A stretch of 64,000 bases of DNA from UBA4408 sp002389785 (GTDB lineage Bacteria; Bacteroidota; Bacteroidia; UBA4408). A program made the position numbers and the translations under genes. Location of the stretch: NCBI GenBank assembly GCA_035438985.1, contig DAORJK010000009.1, positions 62,001 to 126,000 on the forward strand. Reading direction: 5' to 3'. Of the stretch, positions 8,494 through 17,371 are shown in pieces (position 1 is the stretch's first letter; each line of letters opens with the position of its first letter). Below the pieces are notes generated by a model. It made no database searches. It was not told where the DNA came from and saw only the letters and a program-made list of their open reading frames with translations.

Positions 8494-9411
8494 TTAATTA
8501 GCCCAATCAATCCCCTTTACCAATAACGATTGAGTGACTTGCTCAGCCGAACCAACTTCGGGAACATGCGCATATTCCCAATTGGCTTGAGGTGGTAAGC
8601 TCATCAAGATCGATTCAATACGTCCATTCGTTTCAAGTCCGAAGCGGGTTCCCTTATCGTACACTAAATTAAATTCAACATAACGTCCACGCCTTAATTT
8701 TTGCCATTCTTCTTCACGACTCCCATACGCAAGCGATTTATTTTTTTCAAGTATGGCAATATAAATTGGTGCGAAAGCACTGCCAACCGCTTGAACAAAA
8801 TTGAAACGTTCCTGCTTCGAATATTCGGCTGTTTCGCTTAAATTGTCAAAAAATATTCCTCCAATGCCGCGTGTTTCGTTACGATGAGGAATAAAAAAAT
8901 AATCATCGGCCCAGTTTTTAAACTTTGGATAATACACAGTTGAAAACTGATCGCAAACTTTTTTTAATTCAGTATGAAAAAATCGGGCGTTGTCATGATT
9001 AATGTAATGAGGTGTTAAATCAATTCCTCCTCCAAACCAATGTTTGCCTGAACTGGTTTCAAAATAACGCGTATTCATGTGAATAATAGGTTGCATCGGA
9101 CTTTTGGGATGCAATACAATGGATATGCCTGTAGCGTAAAATAAATCGGTTTCTGAAACACTTTCTCTACCAGTCATAAAGGCCGGCAACTTGCCCCAAA
9201 CTTCAGAAAAATTTACGCCTCCTTTTTCAAGAATATTTCCATTTTGAATAACGCGGGTTTTGCCTCCCCCTCCTTCTTCACGAGTCCAACAATCTTCTTT
9301 AAACTTTCCTTTCCCATCAGCGTTTTCGAGAGCTGTGCAAATTTGATTTTGCAAGTTCATGAACCAATCAGACGATTGTGCACACATGGATGAAAATTCG
9401 GGACGCTGCAT
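8494..9411 (-). CDS. hemF: Oxygen-dependent coproporphyrinogen III oxidase
   Basis: HemF uses O2 to decarboxylate two propionates of coproporphyrinogen III, giving protoporphyrinogen IX in haem synthesis. The 305 aa sequence has the family motifs in order: GGGGKTRVI near residue 46, HWFGGGIDLTPHY near 119, and FFIPHRNETRGIGGIFFDN near 171. The C-terminal block GRYVEFNLVYDKGTRFGL is near 240. The start lies 7 nt after the stop of the LysM gene, so it is translated from the guaA-LysM-hemF transcript. Presence of the aerobic enzyme implies life with oxygen at least part of the time. Confidence 0.97.
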   Translation of the reverse strand: MQRPEFSSMCAQSSDWFMNLQNQICTALENADGKGKFKEDCWTREEGGGGKTRVIQNGNILEKGGVNFSEVWGKLPAFMTGRESVSETDLFYATGISIVLHPKSPMQPIIHMNTRYFETSSGKHWFGGGIDLTPHYINHDNARFFHTELKKVCDQFSTVYYPKFKNWADDYFFIPHRNETRGIGGIFFDNLSETAEYSKQERFNFVQAVGSAFAPIYIAILEKNKSLAYGSREEEWQKLRRGRYVEFNLVYDKGTRFGLETNGRIESILMSLPPQANWEYAHVPEVGSAEQVTQSLLVKGIDWAN

Positions 9412-9418
9412 AAATTGA

Positions 9419-11104
9419 TTATTTAACCGGACTTAACATAAAATCCTTATACTGTAATATAAATACAGCCCTATTTTCTAATCCGCTTTCAACCGCAGTT
9501 TCAACCAACTTAAAATTGTTTTGAAGTCCGGTGTAGGGATGTGCAATTAAATGTTCGGAAAAGGATTTTGGTGCTTTCATTAATTCCTGCAAAAAATATA
9601 GTCCGCAGTCGTATCCTTGAAAAGCGTATTTACTTGGGTCGGTTTTAAATTTAGAGCGGTACTTTTTCATCATTGTTAGACAAGATGGAGATGAAAAATT
9701 TACGTATCCGGAGGAAGGAATGTTGAGTTGCAAATCCTGAATGGTATTGATGTCTAAGTTGTCGAACGAAATCCAACTCTCCATACCAAAAAGTGTTAGT
9801 TGATAATCCTTCTTAATTATGCGTAAACTGTTTACTAAACTAGTAACAAAAGCCTGGTCATTACTAGGAATAAAAATAATATTGTTGCCTGTAGTAGATA
9901 GTTTAGCTTGCAATCCCTTAGCGCCGGAAGTTTTAAAAATAACCTCCACCAAACTGTCTTTACCCAGCAGTGGTTTTGCTTTTTCTTTAAACACTTCAAC
10001 CGAAGATTTTTCTTTGAGTAAACCATTGTGCAACAAAACGATGTTCTCTTTTTTGTAGCGCTTGCCAATGTATTCGGCGATGGTTTCAACTTGAGTTCCA
10101 CTGGATGAAGAAACCTTTATTGCATAACTGTTCCCCAGCAGTAATTTATTTTGCTGTGCAAAGGGTATACAATTGAGAATTTGATTTTTTTTACAATAAG
10201 CGGCAACCATGGCTGCCGGCACATTGTGAAAAGGACCTATTATTAAATCTGAATTTTTAAGGGAGCTGTGTTTTAATACTTCGGCGATTTTGGCTGAATC
10301 ATTGGGTGCATCGTATACCTGAAGTTTTAAATTTAAACCGAGTTGTTTAAGCGAATCGATTGCTAAAAGAATCCCTTCATAAAATTCAATTGCTGCATAC
10401 GATTTAGAAGGGATAGCCGTTCTGGTATTCTTTGCAAATTTCACACTGTCAATTTCATCGGTATTAAAAGGTAATAACAACGAAACACAAAGCACTTTAT
10501 TTTGAGTTTGATTAACTGCTTTTTTAATTTCTGATATAAAAGGCTTATCACTTTCTGCAGCTTTTGATTCGAGCGCAGCATCTACTTTAGAAGTTGTTTG
10601 TGGTATTTTTAGCTGTTGACCAATTTTTAATCCTTCGCTGAGTTCAGGATTGGCTTTGTTTAATTCGTCTACAGTTATTCCATAAAGTTTTGAAATAGCA
10701 TACAAGGTTTGTTGTTTTTCAACGGTATGATAAATAAACTGTGAAGTGTTTGATACTTGGCTTTGGGAATTCGCTTGTTTCTTGGCTTCTTTATAAAGAA
10801 TTTTTATTCGCTGTCCAGGATTAATACCGTCGGCCAATTCAGGATTTTCAAAAATTAAATCTTTGGCATTTACTCCATAAGCTTTGGATATTGAATAAAG
10901 TGTTTGCCCTGTTTCAACAGTATGGATGTAATATTTTACCCCTTCGATTTTTTCAATTTTACTAGAAATTTTAATCTCAGGAGCGCTGTTGTTTTGAGCT
11001 TTAGCAAAAAGGCTTACAGTAATTACTAAAAGCAGAATAAAATACTTTTTCAATAAATTAATTTTTAAAGTAAAGTTGTGAAAACCAGATTTTATTATTC
11101 CCAT
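9419..11104 (-). CDS. LysM-domain protein with periplasmic-binding-like domain
   Basis: This 561 aa envelope protein has a hydrophobic N-terminal signal (about residues 15-36, ending FAKAQ). Two LysM domains follow (about 57-103 and 123-169), each with the TLYSISK/TLYAISK core that binds peptidoglycan N-acetylglucosamine. The remaining 370 residues resemble a type I periplasmic substrate-binding fold (AAIEFYEGILLAIDSL, DLIIGPFHN, FQGYDCGLYF). Similar proteins are common in Bacteroidota and are often labelled amino-acid ABC transporter substrate-binding proteins, but no permease or ATPase is nearby. A cell-wall sensing or anchoring role is inference. Its ATG overlaps the guaA end by 10 bp. Confidence 0.85.
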   Translation of the reverse strand: MGIIKSGFHNFTLKINLLKKYFILLLVITVSLFAKAQNNSAPEIKISSKIEKIEGVKYYIHTVETGQTLYSISKAYGVNAKDLIFENPELADGINPGQRIKILYKEAKKQANSQSQVSNTSQFIYHTVEKQQTLYAISKLYGITVDELNKANPELSEGLKIGQQLKIPQTTSKVDAALESKAAESDKPFISEIKKAVNQTQNKVLCVSLLLPFNTDEIDSVKFAKNTRTAIPSKSYAAIEFYEGILLAIDSLKQLGLNLKLQVYDAPNDSAKIAEVLKHSSLKNSDLIIGPFHNVPAAMVAAYCKKNQILNCIPFAQQNKLLLGNSYAIKVSSSSGTQVETIAEYIGKRYKKENIVLLHNGLLKEKSSVEVFKEKAKPLLGKDSLVEVIFKTSGAKGLQAKLSTTGNNIIFIPSNDQAFVTSLVNSLRIIKKDYQLTLFGMESWISFDNLDINTIQDLQLNIPSSGYVNFSSPSCLTMMKKYRSKFKTDPSKYAFQGYDCGLYFLQELMKAPKSFSEHLIAHPYTGLQNNFKLVETAVESGLENRAVFILQYKDFMLSPVK

Positions 11105-12621
11105 TCGATAGTTGCAGGAGGTTTTGAACTAATATCGTATACCACTCGATTAATTCCTTTTACTTTATTAATTATTTCGTTGCTAATATCGGCTAAAAAA
11201 GTATAGGGCAAATGACACCAATCGGCAGTCATTCCATCTGTTGAAGTTACGGCTCGCAATGCAATTGCATTTTCGTAAGTACGCTCATCCCCCATAACAC
11301 CTACACTTTGTACAGGTAAAAAGATAGCCCCCGCCTGCCACACGTCTTTATATAAATCAGCTCTTTTTAATCCGTCAATAAAAATGGCATCCACTTCTTG
11401 CAAAATACGAATTTTATCTTCTGTAACTTCTCCTAAAATACGAATGGCAAGCCCGGGTCCCGGAAATGGATGTCGATTAAGAATGTTATCGTCTATTTGC
11501 AAACCTTTTCCTACACGGCGTACCTCATCTTTAAACAAGGTATTGAGAGGTTCAACAATTTTTAGCTTCATAAAATCAGGTAATCCTCCCACATTATGAT
11601 GCGATTTTATAGTGGCAGAAGGACCTTTTACCGAAACCGATTCAATAACATCAGGATAAATAGTACCTTGAGCCAACCACTTTACATCGTTAATTTTATG
11701 AGCTTCTTTATCAAACACCTCAATAAAAACTCTTCCAATTGCCTTACGTTTTAATTCAGGATCAGAAACATTTTTTAAGGCAGCATAAAATTCATTTCGT
11801 GCATCCACTCCAATCACATTTAAACCCATGTGCTGGTATGAATCAAGTACGCTGCTGAATTCATTTTTTCGCAGCAGCCCATTGTCTACGAATATACAAT
11901 ACAAGTTCTTACCAATAGCTTTGTGCAACAATATAGCAGCCACAGATGAATCAACTCCTCCGCTTAATCCCAATACCACTTTATCGTTTCCTATTTTTTG
12001 TTTCAAGCTTTCGATGCTGGTTTCAACAAATGAAGCAGGAGTCCAGTTTTGCGAACAGTTGCAAATTTGTACAACAAAATTTTGCAACAATTTTCGTCCT
12101 TCTGTACTGTGATATACTTCCGGATGAAATTGGATGGCAAAGGTAGAAGTAGCTACAATTTGATAGGCTGCAACTTTCACTTCGGCGGTACTGGCTATAA
12201 TCTCAAAATTTGGGGCAACCTTCGAAATGGTATCACCATGGCTCATCCAAACTTGTGTTGGAAAATCTATTCCTTCGAGTAATACGTTGTCTTTCACTTT
12301 TGAGAGACTGGCCCTTCCGTACTCCCTAATTTTAGAGGGCATTACTTCGCCGCCATTTTTATGTGCCAGCAGCTGTGCTCCGTAGCAAATAGCCAACACC
12401 GGAAGTTTATTCATGAATGCCGACATATCCGGATCGGGAGAAGAAGCATCTCGTACTGAAAATGGACTGCCTGAGAGTATAACTCCTTTTATATTGGGAG
12501 TAATGGGTGGAATTTTATGAAAAGGATGAATTTCACAATATACGTTGAGTTCTCTGATTTTTCGGGCAATGAGTTGGGTATATTGCGAACCAAAATCAAG
12601 AATTAAAATAGTTTCCTGCAT
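11095..12621 (-). CDS. guaA: GMP synthase (glutamine-hydrolysing)
   Basis: GuaA converts XMP to GMP using ATP and glutamine. The 508 aa sequence has an N-terminal class I amidotransferase (ILDFGSQYTQLIARK; nucleophile Cys in AICYGAQ; QFHPEVYHS). It also has the ATP-pyrophosphatase P-loop LGLSGGVDSS and the C-terminal dimerisation domain ending PPATIEWE. An ATG three codons upstream (12630) is possible, but the -7 promoter box TATCTTTG (12628-12635) overlaps it. The start at 12621 (MQETILIL) is therefore preferred, and it also fits the family. This places the start codon only a few nucleotides from the predicted transcription start. It is the first gene of a guaA-LysM-hemF unit. Confidence 0.97.
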   Translation of the reverse strand: MQETILILDFGSQYTQLIARKIRELNVYCEIHPFHKIPPITPNIKGVILSGSPFSVRDASSPDPDMSAFMNKLPVLAICYGAQLLAHKNGGEVMPSKIREYGRASLSKVKDNVLLEGIDFPTQVWMSHGDTISKVAPNFEIIASTAEVKVAAYQIVATSTFAIQFHPEVYHSTEGRKLLQNFVVQICNCSQNWTPASFVETSIESLKQKIGNDKVVLGLSGGVDSSVAAILLHKAIGKNLYCIFVDNGLLRKNEFSSVLDSYQHMGLNVIGVDARNEFYAALKNVSDPELKRKAIGRVFIEVFDKEAHKINDVKWLAQGTIYPDVIESVSVKGPSATIKSHHNVGGLPDFMKLKIVEPLNTLFKDEVRRVGKGLQIDDNILNRHPFPGPGLAIRILGEVTEDKIRILQEVDAIFIDGLKRADLYKDVWQAGAIFLPVQSVGVMGDERTYENAIALRAVTSTDGMTADWCHLPYTFLADISNEIINKVKGINRVVYDISSKPPATIEWE

Positions 12622-12627
12622 AGTGCG

Positions 12628-12635
12628 CAAAGATA
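12628..12635 (-). promoter_or_regulatory. Candidate -7 box for guaA, close to the start codon
   Basis: TATCTTTG on the minus strand ends six bases before the ATG at 12621. If it is used, the guaA mRNA would be leaderless or nearly so. Confidence 0.5.
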
Positions 12636-12676
12636 AAAAGATTGTGTGGTTGAGGAAGTCAAAAAAATGGCAATTT

Positions 12677-13183
12677 TTAAATTTTAACCTTCACTTTGTC
12701 CCATTTTTTTATTTGCCATTTGGTTGAACAGGTTGAGAGGTGATTTCCATTATCGTCGTTAACCTTTACTTCACAATCAACAAATATGGCATCGCTTGAC
12801 TTAAGTGGTTCAATAACTTGTTGCTTTATCCATTCGGTATCCAGCTCAAAACTTGCAGTTGCGCCGGTTTTTCCTTGGTAATGATATTCCATGTGAAGCG
12901 ATTTCATTATCAAGCGGTATTTTTCCGGATCGAGGTGATGAAGTAAAAGCAAGCCGGTACTGTATTCAGATACGGTTGCTAAGCCGCAAGCATGTAGTCC
13001 TTTTAAATGATTTAAATTGTTTTTTAGGTAAGGGTAATGAATAAGGACTTTATTTTTAGAAATACTTTTTATTTTGAGACGATGTGGTTTGTTGAAAGGA
13101 ATATTACGAAGCAACACAAAATTTAAAAGCCACAAGCTAAAGGAAGAAGTGGAAGCTTTATCGAGTAAATCGTTAATTTTCAT
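12677..13183 (-). CDS. DUF4442 hotdog-fold protein (putative thioesterase)
   Basis: The 168 aa protein resembles the DUF4442 branch of the hotdog superfamily, related to acyl-CoA thioesterases. The segment NHLKGLHACGLATVSEYSTGLLLL (residues about 57-80) matches the region where such proteins have the helix carrying the active-site acidic residue. The later strands (VDCEVKVND, STCSTKWQIKKW) fit the fold. There is no signal peptide, so it is cytosolic. It starts 30 nt after mazG and is probably co-transcribed. The substrate is unknown. Confidence 0.75.
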   Translation of the reverse strand: MKINDLLDKASTSSFSLWLLNFVLLRNIPFNKPHRLKIKSISKNKVLIHYPYLKNNLNHLKGLHACGLATVSEYSTGLLLLHHLDPEKYRLIMKSLHMEYHYQGKTGATASFELDTEWIKQQVIEPLKSSDAIFVDCEVKVNDDNGNHLSTCSTKWQIKKWDKVKVKI

Positions 13184-13213
13184 GATTGATGCGTGTTTGA
13201 GTTAGAATCAATT

Positions 13214-13981
13214 TTACAATAACTTGGCTTTATTCCAGTAAACATCCATCTCGGCAAGTGTCATCTCACTAAGTTGTTTACCTGATTTACTTGCTTCAGC
13301 TTCTAAAAACTGAAAGCGTTTAATAAATTTTTTATTCGTCTTTTCAAGCGCATTTTCAGGATTAATATTTAAGAAACGGGCATAATTAATCAATGAAAAC
13401 AATACATCGCCAAATTCGCTTTCAATTTTATCGCTATCCGATTTGCTATCAACTTCAGCTTTAAACTCATTTATTTCTTCCTCCACTTTTTCCCAAACTT
13501 GATTTTTATTTTCCCAGTCAAATCCAACTGCCCGAGCTTTTTCCTGAATGCGAGCTGCTTTTACAAGCGATGGTAAAGATTTGGGAACTCCGCCTAAAAC
13601 AGAAGTATTTCCTTCCTTCATTTTTAATTTCTCCCAATTCTCTTTCACTTCTTGTTCATCTTTAACCTTTACATCGCCGTATATATGTGGATGACGATGT
13701 ACCAATTTATCGCACAAAGTATGGATCACCTCAGCAATATCGAACTGTTGGGTTTCACTGGCAATGCGGGCATAAAATACAATGTGCAATAAAATATCGC
13801 CGAGCTCCTTTTTAATGTTCCCCATGTCCTTATCCAAAATCGCATCTGCCAATTCATAGGTTTCTTCAATGGTAAGGTGTCGTAACGACTCAATGGTTTG
13901 CTTTTTATCCCAGGGACATTGTTCCCTCAACTCATCCATTATGATTAATAATCGCTCAAAAGCTTTTAATTTTTCGTTCAT
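13214..13981 (-). CDS. mazG: Nucleoside triphosphate pyrophosphohydrolase MazG
   Basis: MazG hydrolyses canonical or damaged NTPs to NMP and pyrophosphate, which limits mutagenic nucleotides and can lower ppGpp. The 255 aa protein has the usual two tandem MazG domains. The first has LREQCPWDKKQT (about 18-29), the metal-binding EETYELADAI and KKELGDILLHIVFYAR. The second has VEEEINEFKAE and ESEFGDVLFSLINYAR. All acidic metal ligands appear intact. It is the promoter-proximal gene of a two-gene unit with the DUF4442 protein. No classic toxin-antitoxin mazEF is nearby. Confidence 0.96.
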   Translation of the reverse strand: MNEKLKAFERLLIIMDELREQCPWDKKQTIESLRHLTIEETYELADAILDKDMGNIKKELGDILLHIVFYARIASETQQFDIAEVIHTLCDKLVHRHPHIYGDVKVKDEQEVKENWEKLKMKEGNTSVLGGVPKSLPSLVKAARIQEKARAVGFDWENKNQVWEKVEEEINEFKAEVDSKSDSDKIESEFGDVLFSLINYARFLNINPENALEKTNKKFIKRFQFLEAEASKSGKQLSEMTLAEMDVYWNKAKLL

Positions 13982-14173
13982 CTTTTATCCAAACAAGTTT
14001 AACAAGTACATTGCAAATCGCTTGTAAAATAAAGGAAAAAAAATTCTATTCTACTATTTCTATCCACTTGTTGTTTAAGAATCTCTGAGGACGGTATGGC
14101 TGAATTTTAAGCAAAATCATCCATTTTGAGTATTGGCATTGCAGGGCATCCAAAATAGTTTTGCACACAGCTT

Positions 14174-14806
14174 ATGACACAAACTGTGCAACACATGAAT
14201 AAAATGATGACCAGTATCCTGGGATTGTTTTTATTATTTAGAACCGAAGAGGCACAAAGTTCTAAAGAAAAAAAAATACTAGCCGGAAAAGTGTTGGAAG
14301 AATTACATTTTGACTTAAGTGCTCTACTCAATAGTTGTGGTGAAAATTTAATTTGGGATTTACGTTCAAAAGAACTAGTTTGTGCTTCAAGTTGTGAATC
14401 GCTTGCACCTGAATTACATTGTATTTTATCAGAAAATGAGTTGTATGAACAGAGCAAACACTTAAAATTTCAAGAAAAAAAGGAAGTCAATATTTCGAAA
14501 AAAAATGTTGATAAATCAGGTGATGAAAGTATCAAAAAAGGAAGTTATACCTGTAGTTTCTGCGCATCAGGCGATTTAATTTTACCCGACTCAAGCACCA
14601 TTTCGGTAATTAAATTGAGAATCGTGGAACGCTATTTCACAAAAATCCAGCAAGCACCATTTGAAGTAACTGAATACCATAAAGTATACAATGTTTTTTT
14701 TAAACCTGGTTGTAAGAAAGCTATTTTAACTTACTCCGAAATTTTAGTGAATAACAAAAGTAAGGCGCTTCCTGAATTTTATTCCCTACTTGAAATTTCA
14801 AATTAA
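14174..14806 (+). CDS. Unrecognised 210-aa protein, possibly exported
   Basis: I do not recognise this protein. The N-terminus has several possible starts (Met1, 8, 11 and 12). A short hydrophobic run TSILGLFLLF (13-22) followed by a charged stretch could be a weak signal peptide or anchor. The middle (about 95-125) is Lys/Glu/Ser-rich and probably disordered. A C-terminal module (from about 122) has YTCSFCASGD and a later Cys. Two further Cys-containing segments lie at about residues 54-75 (NSCGEN, CASSCES), so Cys pairs may form disulphides or bind metal. A shorter minus-strand ORF overlaps the 5' half and looks like a shadow. It has no obvious operon partner and may be lineage-specific. 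Confidence 0.5.
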   Translation: MTQTVQHMNKMMTSILGLFLLFRTEEAQSSKEKKILAGKVLEELHFDLSALLNSCGENLIWDLRSKELVCASSCESLAPELHCILSENELYEQSKHLKFQEKKEVNISKKNVDKSGDESIKKGSYTCSFCASGDLILPDSSTISVIKLRIVERYFTKIQQAPFEVTEYHKVYNVFFKPGCKKAILTYSEILVNNKSKALPEFYSLLEISN

Positions 14807-14929
14807 TTGTCTTGTAATAGAATCGAATGGAATAACTTGATAAGGAAACGTTGTAAATGAATTAGCATAGAAAAGTAAATTTTCAACTATTTAAACTTAC
14901 TTTAGTTGCTTCAAAAAACAGCTAAAAGT

Positions 14930-15976
14930 ATGGAAATTGGTATTGATAGTTTTGCAGCATATAGTGCTGACAGTACAAAAGACGCAGGAATAGAAGGAGC
15001 TCGCGCGATAGAAGAATTGTTACAACGAATTGAACAGGCCGACAAAAGCGGACTAGCTGTATTTGGCATTGGTGAGCATCATCGTAAAGAGTTTTTAGAT
15101 TCAGCAACGGTTGTGATATTGGCTGCTGCTGCGGCTAGAACAAGCAAAATACGCCTTACCAGTGCGGTTACCGTTCTCAGTGCAATGGATCCTGTTCGTG
15201 CCTTTCAAAGTTTTGCTACCCTTGATTTAATTTCAAAAGGCAGGGCCGAATTGGTTGTTGGCAGAGGTTCGTTTACAGAGGCATTTCCATTATTTGGTTT
15301 TGATTTAAACGATTACGATGAACTCTTTGCTGAAAAACTTGATTTATTTTTGCAACTTATAAAACACGAAAAAGTGAGCTGGAACGGGAAGTTCAGAGCT
15401 TCTTTATCAAACCAGGCAATTTACCCTCGCCCCTATCAACCGCAATTACCGGTATGGCTTGGCGTTGGTGGCACTCCCGAATCGTTTGTGAGAGCCGGCG
15501 CCTTAGGATTACCCTTAATGGTGGCTGTTATTGGGGGAGAAACCCATCGTTTTAGACCTTTAATTGATTTGTACAAACGTGCAGGAAAGACAGCCGGATA
15601 TGCTCCCGAGCAGCTAAAAGTAGGATTGCATTCATTGGGATATGTTGCCGAAACTACTGAACAAGCCATTGCTGATTATTATCCCGGCTATGCCGAAACC
15701 TTTACACGAATTGGAAAAGAGCGCGGATGGCCACCCGTATCGCGTACTCGATTTGATGCACAAAATGGAACGCTAGGCGCTTTATTAGTAGGAAATCCTG
15801 AAGAAGTTGCTGCCAAAATTATTCGTCATAGCGAATCATTGGGTGGCATCTCACGCTTTACCTTTCAAATGGACAATGCCGCATTGCCGCATGAAAAATT
15901 GCTATCCTCCATAAAACTAATTGGAGAGAAAGTACAGCCATTGGTGAATGAGGGCTTGATGAAACTGGTTGTTTAA
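14930..15976 (+). CDS. LLM-class (luciferase-like) flavin-dependent oxidoreductase
   Basis: This 348 aa TIM-barrel enzyme belongs to the bacterial luciferase-like family. Members use FMNH2 or F420 to oxidise varied substrates. Visible features are the N-terminal strand MEIGIDSFAAYS, GIGEHHRKEF (the luciferase GxxEHH motif), TSAVTVLSAMDPVRAFQ, the GRAELVVGRGSF segment and GVGGTPESFVRAGALGLPL. The reading frame can be extended to a TTG at 14906, but the ATG at 14930 fits the family start. It stands alone, facing the end of the Bat operon. The substrate cannot be told. It resembles monooxygenases rather than luciferase itself. Confidence 0.93.
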   Translation: MEIGIDSFAAYSADSTKDAGIEGARAIEELLQRIEQADKSGLAVFGIGEHHRKEFLDSATVVILAAAAARTSKIRLTSAVTVLSAMDPVRAFQSFATLDLISKGRAELVVGRGSFTEAFPLFGFDLNDYDELFAEKLDLFLQLIKHEKVSWNGKFRASLSNQAIYPRPYQPQLPVWLGVGGTPESFVRAGALGLPLMVAVIGGETHRFRPLIDLYKRAGKTAGYAPEQLKVGLHSLGYVAETTEQAIADYYPGYAETFTRIGKERGWPPVSRTRFDAQNGTLGALLVGNPEEVAAKIIRHSESLGGISRFTFQMDNAALPHEKLLSSIKLIGEKVQPLVNEGLMKLVV

Positions 15977-16065
15977 TAGTCAACTAATCAATTAAATAAA
16001 TAGTTGAATAAGTTTCGGGCAAATCATCCTTGTTTTTAAAAACCATTACCCAACTTGATACAATA

Positions 16066-16593
16066 TCAAGGAAAGTATTTATTCATTAATTGATAATCGA
16101 TATTCGCCGATTGGGAATGGCAACTTGAGCAAGCTTCGCCTTTATTGGCTGCTGTTTCGGCTACAGTTCCATCCACATTTATGTAGCCCCACACCCATCC
16201 TTTGGCATCGGCATAACGATGGTCCTTTTGTTTATATAAAATAGCATAACGAGCTAAAACGCCCGGTTGTTCAATTAATTCTTTTACAATTAAAGAACCT
16301 TCAGGAAATACTGATCCTGCGATAATTCTTCCGTTAGAATCAAGCTGAGTTGCGGCAGTTGCATTGTAACGCACACGTAAAAGTGCTTGTGTATGTCCGC
16401 TTCCGGCGCTTTTAGCTAAAAAAGCTGTTGAATTTTTAAACCACTTAAATCCATCCGCCGACCTCGACATTTCAAATAACAGCGTATCATCGGGATCAAC
16501 CTTTTCGTCTTTTTTACAGGCTTGTACAAGAATTACTAAACTAATAATTCCTGAAATTATCAGGCCGGATTTACTCATTGATTTTAGTTTCAT
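16066..16593 (-). CDS. Cytochrome P460-like haem lipoprotein
   Basis: The 175 aa protein has a lipoprotein signal with lipobox Cys26 (LVQAC), so it is likely anchored to a membrane on the periplasmic side. Residues about 35-175 resemble the cytochrome P460 family: FPEGSLIVKEL (96-106), KGWVWGYINVDG, then one c-type haem site CSSCH at 155-159. Known P460 members oxidise hydroxylamine or detoxify nitric oxide. Many Bacteroidota homologues have no known substrate. The gene starts 25 nt after batE and is the last gene of the Bat operon, so it is probably co-expressed with the stress-related Bat proteins (inference). Confidence 0.8.
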   Translation of the reverse strand: MKLKSMSKSGLIISGIISLVILVQACKKDEKVDPDDTLLFEMSRSADGFKWFKNSTAFLAKSAGSGHTQALLRVRYNATAATQLDSNGRIIAGSVFPEGSLIVKELIEQPGVLARYAILYKQKDHRYADAKGWVWGYINVDGTVAETAANKGEACSSCHSQSANIDYQLMNKYFP

Positions 16594-16618
16594 TTAGTTT
16601 CGTGTTAAGGAAGTGTAA

Positions 16619-17371
16619 TCAAATTATTTTTACAGCACTTTCTTTCATCCAGCCTTCGTTACCGTTGTCGAGTCGAATTCGAAACCAGGAATTATCCTTT
16701 TCAATGATGTTCACTTTTGTACCCTCGTGAATGATGAATAAATCTTTGGAGTTTTCACTAGGTGCACTTTTAATGGTGGCGCTTGAATTAAACAATATTG
16801 CTTCGCTTTCGGCATGCTGCTGACTGTAATTCGTTTTCGCCAACAAATAAAAAGTTGCTGCTACTATCACAGCAAGACAAAAACTTCCAAAAAACACTTG
16901 TTTACTTAAGGTTGAACTGCTTATTCTAAAAACTACCAACAAGCTAAATGCAATAAATAAAGTAACAATACAGGCTATTCCCCAATCGTCGGCCGAATGC
17001 GAATGCACAAAGTTATCCCACCACGATTTAAAAATTAATTGCTCTTTTGTTTCGGTTTTATCAATCGTTTTAAGATTGGCCAATTTTAAGTTTGCAAGTA
17101 TGTCTTCATCTGCAGGAGCAAGCTTTTTTGCCTTTTCATAATATAAAATCGCATTGGCAATGCTGTCGGTTTTAAAATAGGCATTCGCTAAATTAAAGTA
17201 CAACTCACTTGATTGATAGCCTTCATTTACCAATTGACGGTAAGACGCTATTGCGGAAGAGTAATTGTTCTTTAAATAAGCATCGTTGCCAATTTTAAAC
17301 ACATCGTTTTCTCCGGCTTTTATAGTAAAAGCACTCAATAGAATAAAGCTTAGAACCAGTATATTTTTCAT
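16619..17371 (-). CDS. batE: BatE: TPR and SH3-domain membrane protein
   Basis: The 250 aa protein has a signal peptide (1-19). TPR repeats follow (about 24-95; YFNLANAYFKTDSIANAILYYEKAKKLAP is typical). Two membrane segments lie around 130-150 and 160-180, and a bacterial SH3-like domain at the C-terminus ends NEGWMKESAVKII. This arrangement and its position after batD identify BatE of the Bacteroides aerotolerance operon. Its ATG overlaps the batD stop by 4 bp (ATGA), implying translational coupling. Its biochemical role is unknown. It probably assembles with the other Bat proteins in the envelope. Confidence 0.88.
   Translation of the reverse strand: MKNILVLSFILLSAFTIKAGENDVFKIGNDAYLKNNYSSAIASYRQLVNEGYQSSELYFNLANAYFKTDSIANAILYYEKAKKLAPADEDILANLKLANLKTIDKTETKEQLIFKSWWDNFVHSHSADDWGIACIVTLFIAFSLLVVFRISSSTLSKQVFFGSFCLAVIVAATFYLLAKTNYSQQHAESEAILFNSSATIKSAPSENSKDLFIIHEGTKVNIIEKDNSWFRIRLDNGNEGWMKESAVKII

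Noticed and set aside
14107..14457. Minus-strand ORF of 116 codons overlapping the 210-aa ORF
   Set aside because: It overlaps the longer plus-strand frame, has no recognisable domain and no promoter or neighbour logic. It looks like a shadow.
14906..14930. Upstream TTG start for the LLM oxidoreductase
   Set aside because: The added eight residues have no family counterpart and the ATG at 14930 matches the usual N-terminal strand.
16054..16070. CTTGATA/TATCAAG hairpin at the end of the P460-like gene
   Set aside because: It lies across the stop codon on the minus strand and no T run follows closely, so it was not called as a terminator.
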